Source of the DNA: Cyanobacteria bacterium UBA791
GTDB taxonomy: Bacteria; Cyanobacteriota; Vampirovibrionia; Gastranaerophilales; Gastranaerophilaceae
Direction: 5' to 3'
Length of the DNA stretch: 63,521 nucleotides
Assembly: GCA_002297005.1 (NCBI GenBank)
Contig: DBIX01000032.1
Span: 1-63,521 of the forward strand
The stretch's first letter is position 1, and every line of letters starts with the position of its first letter. The position numbers were made by a program, and so were the translations under genes. The notes below the pieces were generated by a model. The model saw only the letters and a list, made by a program, of their open reading frames with translations, searched no databases and was not told the origin of the DNA. Below are positions 1-7,497 of this stretch, piece by piece.

Positions 1-315
1 AATTTTATCATACGCTTGAATGACTTTTGTCACAGCAGTAGTTGCAATTGATACACTCAATTCTGCTTGTGACATTGCTGTCATTACATCGTGTACATCA
101 ACACCGTTTCTTCCTGCTACTAAGTCACTTAACAGTTTGTCTGGTGCATTCATTTGTTCATTTAAATTATTAGATACATCAGTTAAAAAATCTTTGAATT
201 GTGGTTTATCAACACTCTCAAGTGTGTTTGTTTTAGGAATAGAAAATTCTCCAATGTTTTGTGAAAACATTGATTTGCTAATGCCTGTGCTTAACTGTAC
301 TTGAGAATTGAACAT
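1..315 (-). CDS. fliE: Flagellar hook-basal body protein FliE (partial, C-terminus beyond window)
   Basis: Reading the minus strand from the ATG at 315-313 gives 105 residues before the window ends. FliE joins the MS ring to the proximal rod of the flagellar basal body and is exported by the flagellar type III apparatus. The second half carries the family signature: a Gly-Val-Asp-Val-His-Asp-Val-Met segment, then an Ala/Ser-rich helix ending in V-I-Q-A-Y-D-K-I, which matches the FliE C-terminal helix (usually ...VQAYQEVM). Only a few residues should be missing. A good ribosome site, AAAGGTGG, lies 7 nt upstream. A coding-length frame on the opposite strand of the same DNA is a shadow. This gene shows that the genome has a flagellar system. 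Confidence 0.85.
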   Translation of the reverse strand, partial: MFNSQVQLSTGISKSMFSQNIGEFSIPKTNTLESVDKPQFKDFLTDVSNNLNEQMNAPDKLLSDLVAGRNGVDVHDVMTAMSQAELSVSIATTAVTKVIQAYDKI

Positions 316-339
316 ATTTTTACCACCTTTGTATTTCTT

Positions 340-366
340 TTTTCGGTTTAAAATCCTTTTTATTTA
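340..366 (-). promoter_or_regulatory. Possible sigma-28 (FliA) promoter for fliE
   Basis: On the minus strand TAAA (366-363), a 15-nt spacer and ACCGAAAA (347-340) match the flagellar sigma-28 consensus TAAA-N15-GCCGATAA at 6 of 8 positions in the -10, with exact spacing. It sits 25 nt upstream of the fliE start. The match is moderate in AT-rich DNA. Confidence 0.35.
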
Positions 367-549
367 ATGTTTTATCTAAATATCCTCTATTTAAATGAAT
401 AATGAAAATTTTTCAAAAATCATATCGAATATTACAAAAGTTAATAATATTAAGAATTGTAAATATGTATTTATTTCTCATGAATGCCAATTCTATTGAC
501 TTTTAGTCATAAGTGGTCTGAAATCCATGTCTGGCATGAGTTTTAAGGC

Positions 550-577
550 TAAAGTTTAAATTCAAATGTGTCGATAA
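550..577 (+). promoter_or_regulatory. Sigma-28 (FliA)-like promoter
   Basis: TAAAGTTT at 550-557 matches the full sigma-28 -35 consensus and GTCGATAA at 570-577 matches the -10 consensus GCCGATAA at 7 of 8 positions. The spacer is 12 nt where 11 is usual. The predicted start near 584 leaves a leader of about 47 nt before the gene at 631. Confidence 0.6.
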
Positions 578-630
578 GTAGTTTGTTAGGGTAAACAAAA
601 CAAAAAGTATAGGAAAAAGGAGTACACAAA

Positions 631-1140
631 ATGGGTATCGCAGCAAACCAAGCACGTCTTATGACTTTGACTGCTAGACAAAATGACCTAGAGTTAAAGG
701 CACAACAAATTTCAGCAATCAAGATGAGATTGTCACAAACATCATCTACAACAGCTACAAATTATTCAAATGCATTAGCTAATTATTCAAAATTAAATTC
801 TGCACAAATGATGGCAGAAAAATATCCAGATGGTAAATTTACCGTAAACAAAGACGGTTCATTCTCTATGACTGAAACTGGTACACCAGCAAGTGATTTG
901 GTATCTGCAGTAGCAGCACAAATTGGTGCAACAGGTACATATAGCACAGCTAATGAATATTTAACTATTCAACAAGGTATTTATAATACTGAAACTGACA
1001 AAATATCTGCTCAAGAAAAAGTTTACGATATGGAATTAACTGAAGTTAATACAGAGCATGATGCTATTAAGACTGAATACGACGCAATTAAGACATTAAT
1101 TGGTGATAACGTAGAAAAATCATTCAACGTATTCGGTTAA
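631..1140 (+). CDS. Coiled-coil family protein with MG-x-A-x-x-QAR start (short paralogue)
   Basis: This 169-residue protein has no signal peptide or membrane segment. Residues 1-45 form a predicted amphipathic helix starting M-G-I-A-A-N-Q-A-R. Residues about 115-169 form a second helical region with E-x-x-x-N-T-E-H-D-A and end N-V-E-K-S-F-N-V-F-G. The same two ends occur in the proteins at 51649, 52883 and 54454, and more weakly at 57578. Between them is a short Thr/Ser-rich centre. I recall this family from gut Melainabacteria but know no function. The sigma-28-like promoter and divergent fliE suggest a flagellar-regulon gene. Conserved helical ends around a variable centre resemble flagellin layout; that is analogy, not homology. 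AAGGAG lies about 10 nt before the ATG. Confidence 0.9.
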   Translation: MGIAANQARLMTLTARQNDLELKAQQISAIKMRLSQTSSTTATNYSNALANYSKLNSAQMMAEKYPDGKFTVNKDGSFSMTETGTPASDLVSAVAAQIGATGTYSTANEYLTIQQGIYNTETDKISAQEKVYDMELTEVNTEHDAIKTEYDAIKTLIGDNVEKSFNVFG

Positions 1141-1180
1141 TGAATAGCCTAAATTTGCAATAAGTTAGAGTAATGTCTGG

Positions 1181-1262
1181 ATACCCAATCCTATCCTACT
1201 TTCCCTATCCTACAACCCAAATCCTATCCTATACTTATTCCTAACTAAACTCAAAACTTTAA
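1181..1262 (+). other. G-free, C-rich 3' untranslated tract
   Basis: This 82-nt stretch downstream of the coiled-coil gene contains no G on the plus strand and repeats CTATCCTA three times. Unstructured C-rich, G-poor RNA is what Rho binds (a rut-like site). It precedes an intrinsic terminator. The Rho role is inference. Confidence 0.4.
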
Positions 1263-1322
1263 GCAAATTAAAAAGATTTTATACCCAAAAACCTTTATTC
1301 CTTCCTAACAAAACTAACAAAC

Positions 1323-1358
1323 AAAAAAGATATGCTTTTTAGAGCATATCTTTTTTTT
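1323..1358. terminator. Bidirectional intrinsic terminator
   Basis: A hairpin with arms AAAAAAGATATGC and GCATATCTTTTTT is followed by a T-run on plus and matched by the A-run for minus. It can end the coiled-coil gene on plus and the lpd-lipA-1381 transcript on minus. Confidence 0.85.
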
Positions 1359-1380
1359 ATAAAAATTTTATAGATATAAA

Positions 1381-1578
1381 TTAGTATCCGCCGTTATTAT
1401 CCAAAACTTCTTGAGCTTCACCGTTTAAATTATCTCTTCCTTGATTTACTGCTTGAATTGTTTTAATAGTTCTTTCGTTTTGTACTCCACCAGTAAATGT
1501 TGTGTTGATTTTATCCCAGTTAGCGTACATAAAATATCCTGCTGCTGCAATAATTGCGATAATAATAACTTGTTTCAT
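1381..1578 (-). CDS. Small single-span membrane protein
   Basis: This 65-residue protein starts M-K-Q-V and has one hydrophobic segment at residues about 4-19 (IIIAIIAAAGYFMYA), followed by a polar tail with several Asn and Gln. The segment could be an uncleaved membrane anchor or an export signal. GAGG sits 8 nt before the ATG. It lies 23 nt downstream of lipA on the same strand, so it may be the last gene of that operon. I do not recognise the family. Confidence 0.65.
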   Translation of the reverse strand: MKQVIIIAIIAAAGYFMYANWDKINTTFTGGVQNERTIKTIQAVNQGRDNLNGEAQEVLDNNGGY

Positions 1579-1601
1579 TTTTAACCTCTTTCTTTTTTAT
1601 T

Positions 1602-2441
1602 TTAAATTAAATCTTTTGCCATATATGAACTTCTAACAAGTGGTCCAATTTGAAAGTTTTTAAATCCGACTTTTTTAGCAAGTTCTTTAATTTTTTCAAA
1701 TTCTTCTAAAGTATAATATTTTTCAACTTCCAAATGTTTTTTAGATGGTTGAATATATTGACCTACTGTTAATATATCACATCCGATATTTTTTAAATCT
1801 TGAAATGTTTCTTCAATTTCTTCAAAGGTTTCACCAAGTCCAACCATAAGACCTGACTTTGTTTTAATATTGCTATTATCTTTTACGTATTTTAAAACCT
1901 CTAAAGATGTTTGGTAATTACCTTTTGGACGAGCTTTTTTAAATACTTGTTTTGTAGTTTCAATATTATGGTTAAAAACTTCTGGCATGGCTTTTATAAT
2001 TGTATCAAGCGAATTTTTATCCCCATTAAAATCAGGTGTTAAAATTTCTATCTTTGTATTTGGAGAAATTTTTCTTATTTCTTCAATAGTTTTTGCAAAA
2101 TGTTTTGCTCCGCCATCAGGAACATCATCACGTGTAACAGAAGTTATAACAGCGTATTTTAGTCCAAGTTCTTTTATTGCGTTTGCAACTTCCTTTGGTT
2201 CATTTTCGTTTAAAGCTTCTGGTATACCTGCTGAAATATTACAATATCTGCAATTTCTTGTACAAATGTTTCCCATAATTAAAAAGGTCGCCGTATGTTT
2301 TGTGTAACACTCATTTTTATTTGGACAACGAGCATTTTCGCAAACAGTATTCAAACAATGATTTTTTAAAATGTTTCTTACTGTTTTTGTTGTTTCTGTA
2401 TTAATTATAGGTCTTTTTAAATAGTCTGGAAGTCTTTTCAT
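1602..2441 (-). CDS. lipA: Lipoyl synthase (radical SAM)
   Basis: LipA inserts two sulfurs into a protein-bound octanoyl chain to form the lipoyl cofactor. Both iron-sulfur signatures are visible. The auxiliary cluster motif C-x4-C-x5-C is at residues about 34-45 (CENARCPNKNEC). The radical SAM C-x3-C-x2-C is at about 60-67 (CTRNCRYC). The C-terminal R-S-S-Y motif, whose Ser ligates the auxiliary cluster, is also present (GPLVRSSYMA). At 279 residues the length is normal. The start overlaps the stop of lpd by 4 nt (ATGA), so the two are probably translationally coupled. No lipoyl-bearing E2 or GcvH gene lies in the window. Confidence 0.96.
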   Translation of the reverse strand: MKRLPDYLKRPIINTETTKTVRNILKNHCLNTVCENARCPNKNECYTKHTATFLIMGNICTRNCRYCNISAGIPEALNENEPKEVANAIKELGLKYAVITSVTRDDVPDGGAKHFAKTIEEIRKISPNTKIEILTPDFNGDKNSLDTIIKAMPEVFNHNIETTKQVFKKARPKGNYQTSLEVLKYVKDNSNIKTKSGLMVGLGETFEEIEETFQDLKNIGCDILTVGQYIQPSKKHLEVEKYYTLEEFEKIKELAKKVGFKNFQIGPLVRSSYMAKDLI

Positions 2442-3682
2442 TGTAATCTTAAAATGCTTTCATAAACTGCTTCTGAATAAGTTGGGTGTGCAAAGCATAC
2501 CTTTTTAAGCTCAGAAATTTTGATATTGTTTTGCATTGCAATTGCAAACTCATGGATTAAAGCAGAAGCCTCTTTTCCAATAATGTGTGCACCAATAATG
2601 TAACCTTGGTAAGTTAAAATTTTAACGAAACCATCTGTAGCGTTGTCACAATAAGCTTTTCCAAGAGCTGTTAGAGGATAAACTACTTTTTCATAGCTTC
2701 CGTTTGGTAAATCTTGTTCGTTAGCTCCAATCCAAGCTATTTCTGGTGTTCCGTAAACAACACTAGGGATAAATACATTATCAAAAACAATGTCTGATAA
2801 CAAGGCTCTTGCTTGGTACATAGCAAAAGTTGCAAGCATTAATGAACCATAAGCATCACCTAAATATGTAACTTTTGCATCTGTGTTTAATCGTGTTACA
2901 TTTCTTCCGGCTGCAACTAAAACATAGTCAGGTTCAATTATTTCACCATTAGATAATTTTAATTGTTTGTTTTTTATTTCGTCAACGGTTGTTGAGGTGT
3001 AGAATTTTATACCTTGTTGTTTGAAAATTCTTTCTAATCTTTTAGAAACTTCCATGTCAGCTGGTGGAAGTAGTCGAGGTGATTTTTCAATTAACGTAAC
3101 CTCTGCACCCATGCATTTAAAAATTCTTGCCCATTCAATGCCCTCAGCCCCAGCACCTACAATGGCTACGTTTTGAGGAATTTCTGTGATTTTAAACAAA
3201 TCATCTGAATCAACAATAAATTTATGGTCAAATTCTAGACCTTTTAATTCTTTTGGAGTTGAACCAGTTGCACAAATGATTTTAGAACATTTGTATTCTG
3301 TCCCAGCAGCTTTAATTGTGTTTGAATCAACAACTTCTGCCTCTGCCGGAATGTAAGTGATTTTATTTGCTTTTATACCTTGTTCAATTCCTTTTCTTAA
3401 AGTTTCAATAACCTTATCTTTTCTTTCCATAATTTTAGAAAGATTTAATTTTATATCAGATGTTTCAATGCCAATATTTTCAGCGTTTTTAACTTCATTG
3501 TACAATTCAACAGAATGAAGAATTGTTTTTGTAGGAATACAACCTCTATTCAAACAAACTCCGCCAAGTTCGTCTTTTTCAAATAATACAACTGAAAAAC
3601 CTTGTTTGGCTGCAATAAAGGCTGCAGTGTGTCCTGCTGGACCAGAACCAATTATACCGTAGTCAAATGTTTGTTCTTCCAT
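2438..3682 (-). CDS. lpd: Dihydrolipoamide dehydrogenase-like flavoprotein, shortened
   Basis: This pyridine nucleotide-disulfide oxidoreductase has an N-terminal FAD Rossmann motif (GSGPAGHTAA, residues 12-21) and the redox pair in G-G-V-C43-L-N-R-G-C48. An NAD Rossmann motif (VGAGAEGIEWA) and the C-terminal active-site His in A-H-P-T-Y-S-E complete the family pattern. It would reoxidise dihydrolipoamide, which suits its coupling to lipA. It has 414 residues against about 460-475 for the family. The missing residues lie between the AAGRN segment and the second FAD motif (LGDA): the usual 'GR.PN...L......G' connecting region is almost gone. AGGAG precedes the ATG. Substrate assignment rests on the neighbour. 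Confidence 0.88.
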   Translation of the reverse strand: MEEQTFDYGIIGSGPAGHTAAFIAAKQGFSVVLFEKDELGGVCLNRGCIPTKTILHSVELYNEVKNAENIGIETSDIKLNLSKIMERKDKVIETLRKGIEQGIKANKITYIPAEAEVVDSNTIKAAGTEYKCSKIICATGSTPKELKGLEFDHKFIVDSDDLFKITEIPQNVAIVGAGAEGIEWARIFKCMGAEVTLIEKSPRLLPPADMEVSKRLERIFKQQGIKFYTSTTVDEIKNKQLKLSNGEIIEPDYVLVAAGRNVTRLNTDAKVTYLGDAYGSLMLATFAMYQARALLSDIVFDNVFIPSVVYGTPEIAWIGANEQDLPNGSYEKVVYPLTALGKAYCDNATDGFVKILTYQGYIIGAHIIGKEASALIHEFAIAMQNNIKISELKKVCFAHPTYSEAVYESILRLQ

Positions 3683-3691
3683 CTTTTTCTC

Positions 3692-4810
3692 CTATCTTGT
3701 ATAAATTCTAGGAAGTCTTACTTTTAGTCTGCAAGTTAGTTCATAGTTGATTGTGCCAAGTATATTTGCCCATTCATCAACTTTTATTCTGTCGTCTAAA
3801 AGAGTTATAATTTCTCCAACTTCTGTTTCTACATCAGTTACGTCAAACATCATTTGATCCATGGTGATATTACCAATTTGACGAACTTTTTTGTCACCAA
3901 TGTAGCCGTAGATTTTGCCTGAAAGTCGTCTATCAATTCCATCTGCATATCCAATTGGGATTGTTGCTACTGTCATATCTCTATCTGCAATAAAATTGTA
4001 AGAATAACTTACACCCTCACCTTTTTTTACCTTGTGAAGATTTGATATTCTTGCTTTTAGTCCTAGTATTTGTTTAACTTCAAATGGGCTTTTTTTAGAT
4101 TTTGGGAATGGCGAATCTAAACCGTATATCATTCCGCCAAGTCTTATCATATTGCAAGTACAGTTGTATGATAATGCCCCAATACAACTGAATATGTGTG
4201 TTAATAATCCATCTGTGTTTACGTTTGCTAAAATGTTTTCCCATTTATCAAGTTGTGCTTTTGTTCTTTCTTCATTATCACTATTTGCTAAATGTGAGAA
4301 AATACCTTGTAAATTAATATAATCTAATTTTTGAACTTTCTTTATAAAATCAACCGCTTCTTCTGCTCTGATACCGATTCTATTCATACCAGTATCAACT
4401 TTGACGTGGGCTTTAATTGGTATACCTGTTCTTTCATAAATTTGTTTAGCGGCTTCAAGATGTTCGTCATTAAATATAGAAATAGAAATGTTATTTTGAA
4501 TAGCACTTTCAAAAGCCCAAACAGGTGGAGCACCAAGTACAAGAATATCGCATTCTGCTCCTGCTGTTCGTAAATCTAAAGCCTCGTCTATTGAGGCTAC
4601 GCCTAGCATATCAACGTTACAAGATAAAATTGTAGGTAACATCATTGATACCCCGTGTCCGTAGGCATCGGCTTTTACTACCGCCAAAAGTTTTTTATCT
4701 TTTGGTAAATATTCAGTAAATTTCTTTATATTTTGAGTTAGGTAATCTAAATTTACCTCAATCCAAGCATCTCTAAAGGTGCTTACTTGTGTTTGTCTTG
4801 CTTTAGTCAT
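3692..4810 (-). CDS. alr: Alanine racemase (leaderless start)
   Basis: This PLP enzyme converts L-alanine to D-alanine for peptidoglycan. The PLP-binding lysine is K46 in V-V-K-A-D-A-Y-G-H-G. The C-terminal beta domain carries the Tyr region (GVSYSYNF) and the N-I-T-M-D-Q-M-M segment. At 372 residues the length is normal. It ends 9 nt before lpd on the same strand. No ribosome site precedes the ATG; instead a perfect -10 box TATAAT (4822-4817, minus) ends exactly 6 nt upstream, so the mRNA probably begins at or next to the start codon. A few N-terminal residues (TKARQTQV) precede the usual W-I-E-V-N start of the domain. Confidence 0.95.
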   Translation of the reverse strand: MTKARQTQVSTFRDAWIEVNLDYLTQNIKKFTEYLPKDKKLLAVVKADAYGHGVSMMLPTILSCNVDMLGVASIDEALDLRTAGAECDILVLGAPPVWAFESAIQNNISISIFNDEHLEAAKQIYERTGIPIKAHVKVDTGMNRIGIRAEEAVDFIKKVQKLDYINLQGIFSHLANSDNEERTKAQLDKWENILANVNTDGLLTHIFSCIGALSYNCTCNMIRLGGMIYGLDSPFPKSKKSPFEVKQILGLKARISNLHKVKKGEGVSYSYNFIADRDMTVATIPIGYADGIDRRLSGKIYGYIGDKKVRQIGNITMDQMMFDVTDVETEVGEIITLLDDRIKVDEWANILGTINYELTCRLKVRLPRIYTR

Positions 4811-4896
4811 AAATCGATTATATGGTATTTTTTAACTTTTAACAAATTAGTTAAGATTATTAATTTGTTCTTTTTTTTGTTTAGTTGCTAAAAGTC

Positions 4897-4925
4897 TTGC
4901 GTAACATTAAAAAATACGTTATAAT
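4897..4925 (+). promoter_or_regulatory. Promoter of antisense RNA, toxin locus 1
   Basis: TTGCGT (4897-4902), a 17-nt spacer and TATAAT (4920-4925) form a strong sigma-70 promoter. The same layout drives the antisense RNA in the second locus (58339-58367, minus). Confidence 0.85.
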
Positions 4926-4931
4926 ATAAGT

Positions 4932-5031
4932 ACAACAAGTGGCAATTAGCGAAAGCTAAAATTTTACACCACTTAGTTCTTAAATTAATAAGGCTAGCGT
5001 TAAGACTCCAATCATGAACGCTAGCTTTTCT
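4932..5031 (+). ncRNA. Antisense RNA antitoxin (type I), locus 1
   Basis: A transcript of about 100 nt is predicted from the promoter at 4897-4925 to an intrinsic terminator with arms GCTAGCGTT (4993-5001) and AACGCTAGC (5017-5025) followed by TTTTCTT. It is complementary to the 3' part of the small toxin gene on the minus strand, covering its last 17 or so codons and the 3' untranslated region. Its 5' half folds into AAGTGG/CCACTT enclosing an inner hairpin with a GAAA loop. Promoter, structure and terminator are all repeated in locus 2, which supports a real RNA. The antitoxin function is inferred from type I systems such as TxpA/RatA and BsrG/SR4. Confidence 0.75.
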
Positions 5032-5090
5032 TGTTTATAGAAAAGCGCTATCATAAAATATATGACGGCTAGCGCTTTGAATGTTGCCAT
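4980..5090 (-). CDS. Holin-like small toxic peptide, type I toxin, locus 1
   Basis: The 36-residue peptide starts M-A-T-F-K-A-L-A-V-I-Y-F-M-I-A-L and is hydrophobic throughout except for a central Y-K-Q-E-K. It is 61% identical (22 of 36) to the peptide at 58175. The N-terminus resembles BsrE/TxpA-type toxins (M-S-T-F-Q-A-L-M family, holin-like toxin group), which insert in the membrane. AGGGGTG lies 5 nt before the chosen ATG; an in-frame ATG two codons upstream is possible. A minus-strand -10 TATAAT at 5189-5184 would start the mRNA near 5177. The antisense RNA terminator lies inside this gene. Confidence 0.75.
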   Translation of the reverse strand: MATFKALAVIYFMIALFYKQEKLAFMIGVLTLALLI

Positions 5091-5231
5091 AAGCATCACC
5101 CCTTTCTTGATGCAAGTTGCATCGTTTAAAAAGAAAGAGTGGTGTCCACTTGTTGTCTTAAATTTTTAATGTTCAGTACAATTATTATACATATATTTAG
5201 ATTCTAAAATATATACAATAATTGTATGATT

Positions 5232-6404
5232 TTATTCTTCTATCTTCAAATCTTTAACAAAATATACGCTCAAGGCAGGTAATATACTTGCGATAAGTAA
5301 AATTTGAAGTACACCAAATTTTTGAGCAACAAAACCTAGTCCGCTTAAAATACCACCAACGATACCCCAGCAGAAACCGTTTAAAAATCCGCCAATAATA
5401 CTTTTGTATTGTGGCAATTCTTTTTGTGCAAGTACCATTGTGATTGGTGTTGCAAGCATTAATACAAATGCCATTAGAACAAAATCAATTAACGCTAAAA
5501 TAGGCATTCTTGGAGTTGCGTATACGAAAATAAACATCATAACTGGCATTGCTAACATTGATAAGTAAATAATGTTTCTTGTGCCAATCATTTTTTCAAA
5601 TTTTGGACTCAATAATGAACCAAATCCGCCAGCAAGCATAAACCAGAATAATGCCATACCAATATAGAATGGGCTATATCCAGCATCCTTCCAAAAGAAT
5701 GGTAATAAAATTGCACAACTGCTAGAAATGATAGCTTTCATTATTGCGACTAAAATTAATATCAAAATTTGTTTATTAGTTAAAATTGCTTTAAATACTT
5801 CAACGATATTTTTCTTTTCAGGTTGTTTATCTATGTTAGAAATTTTTGGTACACATGCAAACATCATCATAACAAGTAAAATACCAATGATTGATGTGAC
5901 TGGCATTGCTTTAAGACCTAAAAATTCCATTACTGCTGCAGAAATTGCTGGTCCAAAAGAGTAGCCAATTGACCCCATACTTAAGAAAAATCCCATGTTT
6001 CTTGTGAAGTCGTCTTTTGTAAATCTAATTACAAAACCAATACTTTGAGGGTGGAAGATACTTACACCCAAGCTACCTAGGACAATAAATATTACAAGTA
6101 CTGCAAGGTTTGGGGCACAGGCTGTAAGTGGGAAAAATACAGAGGCTAATAATAAACCCCAAAAGATAAATACTCTTTTAAAGAAACTATCAGCAAAAAA
6201 TCCAAAAATAGGCTGAATTAATTGTGAAATTAATTGAGAAATACTCATTACAAGTGCTGCAACACCCATTGATATTCCTAAATTTGCAGCGATAAATGGC
6301 ATAATAGGATTTAAAAATCCGGAATATGTATCTGTTGTAAAGTGTGCTGCTGAAAGCCAACCTATAGTTTTATTTTCTTTGATTTTATTTATTAAATTTC
6401 CCAT
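5232..6404 (-). CDS. MFS transporter, fosmidomycin-resistance (Fsr)-like
   Basis: This 390-residue protein has about 12 hydrophobic segments. The Fsr-type hallmarks are visible: a His and Asp in the first helix (AAHFTTDTYSGFLNPIMP), S-Q-L-I-Q-P-I-F-G-F-F-A-D in the loop 2-3 region, and S-I-F-H-P-Q-S in helix 4. Members export drugs or small metabolites with proton antiport; the substrate cannot be read here. The ribosome site is weak (AGAAAG). It follows the PurH-like gene by 11 nt on the same strand, so the two are likely co-transcribed, which might hint at a purine-related substrate; that link is only positional. Confidence 0.85.
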   Translation of the reverse strand: MGNLINKIKENKTIGWLSAAHFTTDTYSGFLNPIMPFIAANLGISMGVAALVMSISQLISQLIQPIFGFFADSFFKRVFIFWGLLLASVFFPLTACAPNLAVLVIFIVLGSLGVSIFHPQSIGFVIRFTKDDFTRNMGFFLSMGSIGYSFGPAISAAVMEFLGLKAMPVTSIIGILLVMMMFACVPKISNIDKQPEKKNIVEVFKAILTNKQILILILVAIMKAIISSSCAILLPFFWKDAGYSPFYIGMALFWFMLAGGFGSLLSPKFEKMIGTRNIIYLSMLAMPVMMFIFVYATPRMPILALIDFVLMAFVLMLATPITMVLAQKELPQYKSIIGGFLNGFCWGIVGGILSGLGFVAQKFGVLQILLIASILPALSVYFVKDLKIEE

Positions 6405-6415
6405 TTATTTTCTTT

Positions 6416-7345
6416 CTAATTTTTATGGTGTGTAATACCAGTTGTAATCATACCAATTTCATATTTATCACAAGTTTTGATAACTTCTTTTTCGTTATAA
6501 GAGCTACCAGCTTGGATAATTAACGCAACTCTGCCAGTTGTTGCAACGTGAATACCATCAACTGTGTCAATAATTCCATCATAAGCCATTACAGAACCTT
6601 TTGTATCGTCACATGCGTAAGTCATTACCCAGTCGCAAGCATCTGCAAAACTTGTTTGACCTTGTGCGATTGATAACATTTTAAAGTTTTTTGCGATAAC
6701 TACCGCTTTTGATTTTGAATGTTTTGCAATTTTGAATGCAAAAATTGCATCTTCAATTTCTTCAGATGTAGGTTTTCTTTTAGTAACAACCTTGAATGTG
6801 TCTTTATTAAAATCGCCTCTATCAGCGTCTTGTAAAAGAATACCGAAAGGTGTGATTTTAACCTCTTCTCTTACAGAAATTTTAACCTCTTCAAGAGGTG
6901 TATTTATTTTGATAACCTTCATTTCAGGTTTTTTCTTTAAAATTTCTAAGGCTTCTTTATCATATCCGATAGCCATAACAAGTTCAAAATCTGAAAGATG
7001 AATTTTTTTTGCAGTTTCTGTATCAAGAATTTTTGAAAATCCGATACAAGAACCTAAAACGCTAACAGGGTTGCAGTCAAAAGCTTTGTTGAAAGCGTCA
7101 GTTAAGCTTGTACCTAATGATGCTCCACAAGGCATAGCGTTTTTAACCATAATTGTTGCGTTAACATCATAAAATTCGCTTAAGATTTGAATTAATGTTG
7201 TCATATCTAGTATATTTTTGTAAGATAGTTCACCGCCATTAACAACTTCATAATCAATCATTGCATCTGATTTATAAAGGCTTGCACCTTGATGTGAATT
7301 TTCTCCAAATTTAAAATCTGTTATTTTTTCTAAATTATCTAACAT
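6416..7345 (-). CDS. PurH-like protein: stand-alone AICAR transformylase fold lacking catalytic residues
   Basis: The 309 residues align with the C-terminal AICAR formyltransferase part of PurH; the N-terminal IMP cyclohydrolase domain is absent. Family landmarks: F-K-F-G-E-N-S-H-Q (usually LRYGENPHQ), G-G-E-L-S-Y-K-N-I-L-D, K-N-A-M-P-C-G (usually KHxNPCG) and T-G-I-T-H-H-K-N (usually TGMRHFRH). The catalytic His of the Lys-His pair is Asn here. The S-N-A-I-V segment is S-K-A-V-V, changing the conserved Asn to Lys, and P-G-G-S is A-G-S-S. AAGGGAG lies before the ATG. It is probably a pseudoenzyme or an enzyme with a changed reaction. Confidence 0.8.
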   Translation of the reverse strand: MLDNLEKITDFKFGENSHQGASLYKSDAMIDYEVVNGGELSYKNILDMTTLIQILSEFYDVNATIMVKNAMPCGASLGTSLTDAFNKAFDCNPVSVLGSCIGFSKILDTETAKKIHLSDFELVMAIGYDKEALEILKKKPEMKVIKINTPLEEVKISVREEVKITPFGILLQDADRGDFNKDTFKVVTKRKPTSEEIEDAIFAFKIAKHSKSKAVVIAKNFKMLSIAQGQTSFADACDWVMTYACDDTKGSVMAYDGIIDTVDGIHVATTGRVALIIQAGSSYNEKEVIKTCDKYEIGMITTGITHHKN

Positions 7346-7497
7346 TACTAATTTCTCCCTTTTTTCAAAAATATTTTATCATAAATATTTGAAATAAATT
7401 AGTGCTTGAAATTGAAGTATTTTTATAGAATAATTTACATAGCTATAAATAGCAAAAGTAATAGTTACACATATAGAAAAGAAAAGGAATTAAGAAA

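Larger units (their letters stand above)
4932..5156 (-). promoter_or_regulatory. 5'-3' panhandle of the toxin mRNA, locus 1
   Basis: In the minus-strand mRNA the 5' segment ACAACAAGTGG-ACACCACT (5156-5138) is complementary to two 3' segments, AGTGGTGT (4973-4966) and CCACTTGTTGT (4942-4932). That gives 19 perfect pairs closing the whole toxin gene. Type I toxin mRNAs such as hok and AapA1 use such end-to-end pairing to stay untranslated until processed. A perfect hairpin GATGCAA-G-TTGCATC (5109-5123) lies just upstream of the ribosome site. Confidence 0.7.

Noticed and set aside
20..304. Plus-strand open frame of 94 codons at the left edge
   Set aside because: The opposite strand encodes a clear FliE with a good ribosome site; the plus frame has no start context.
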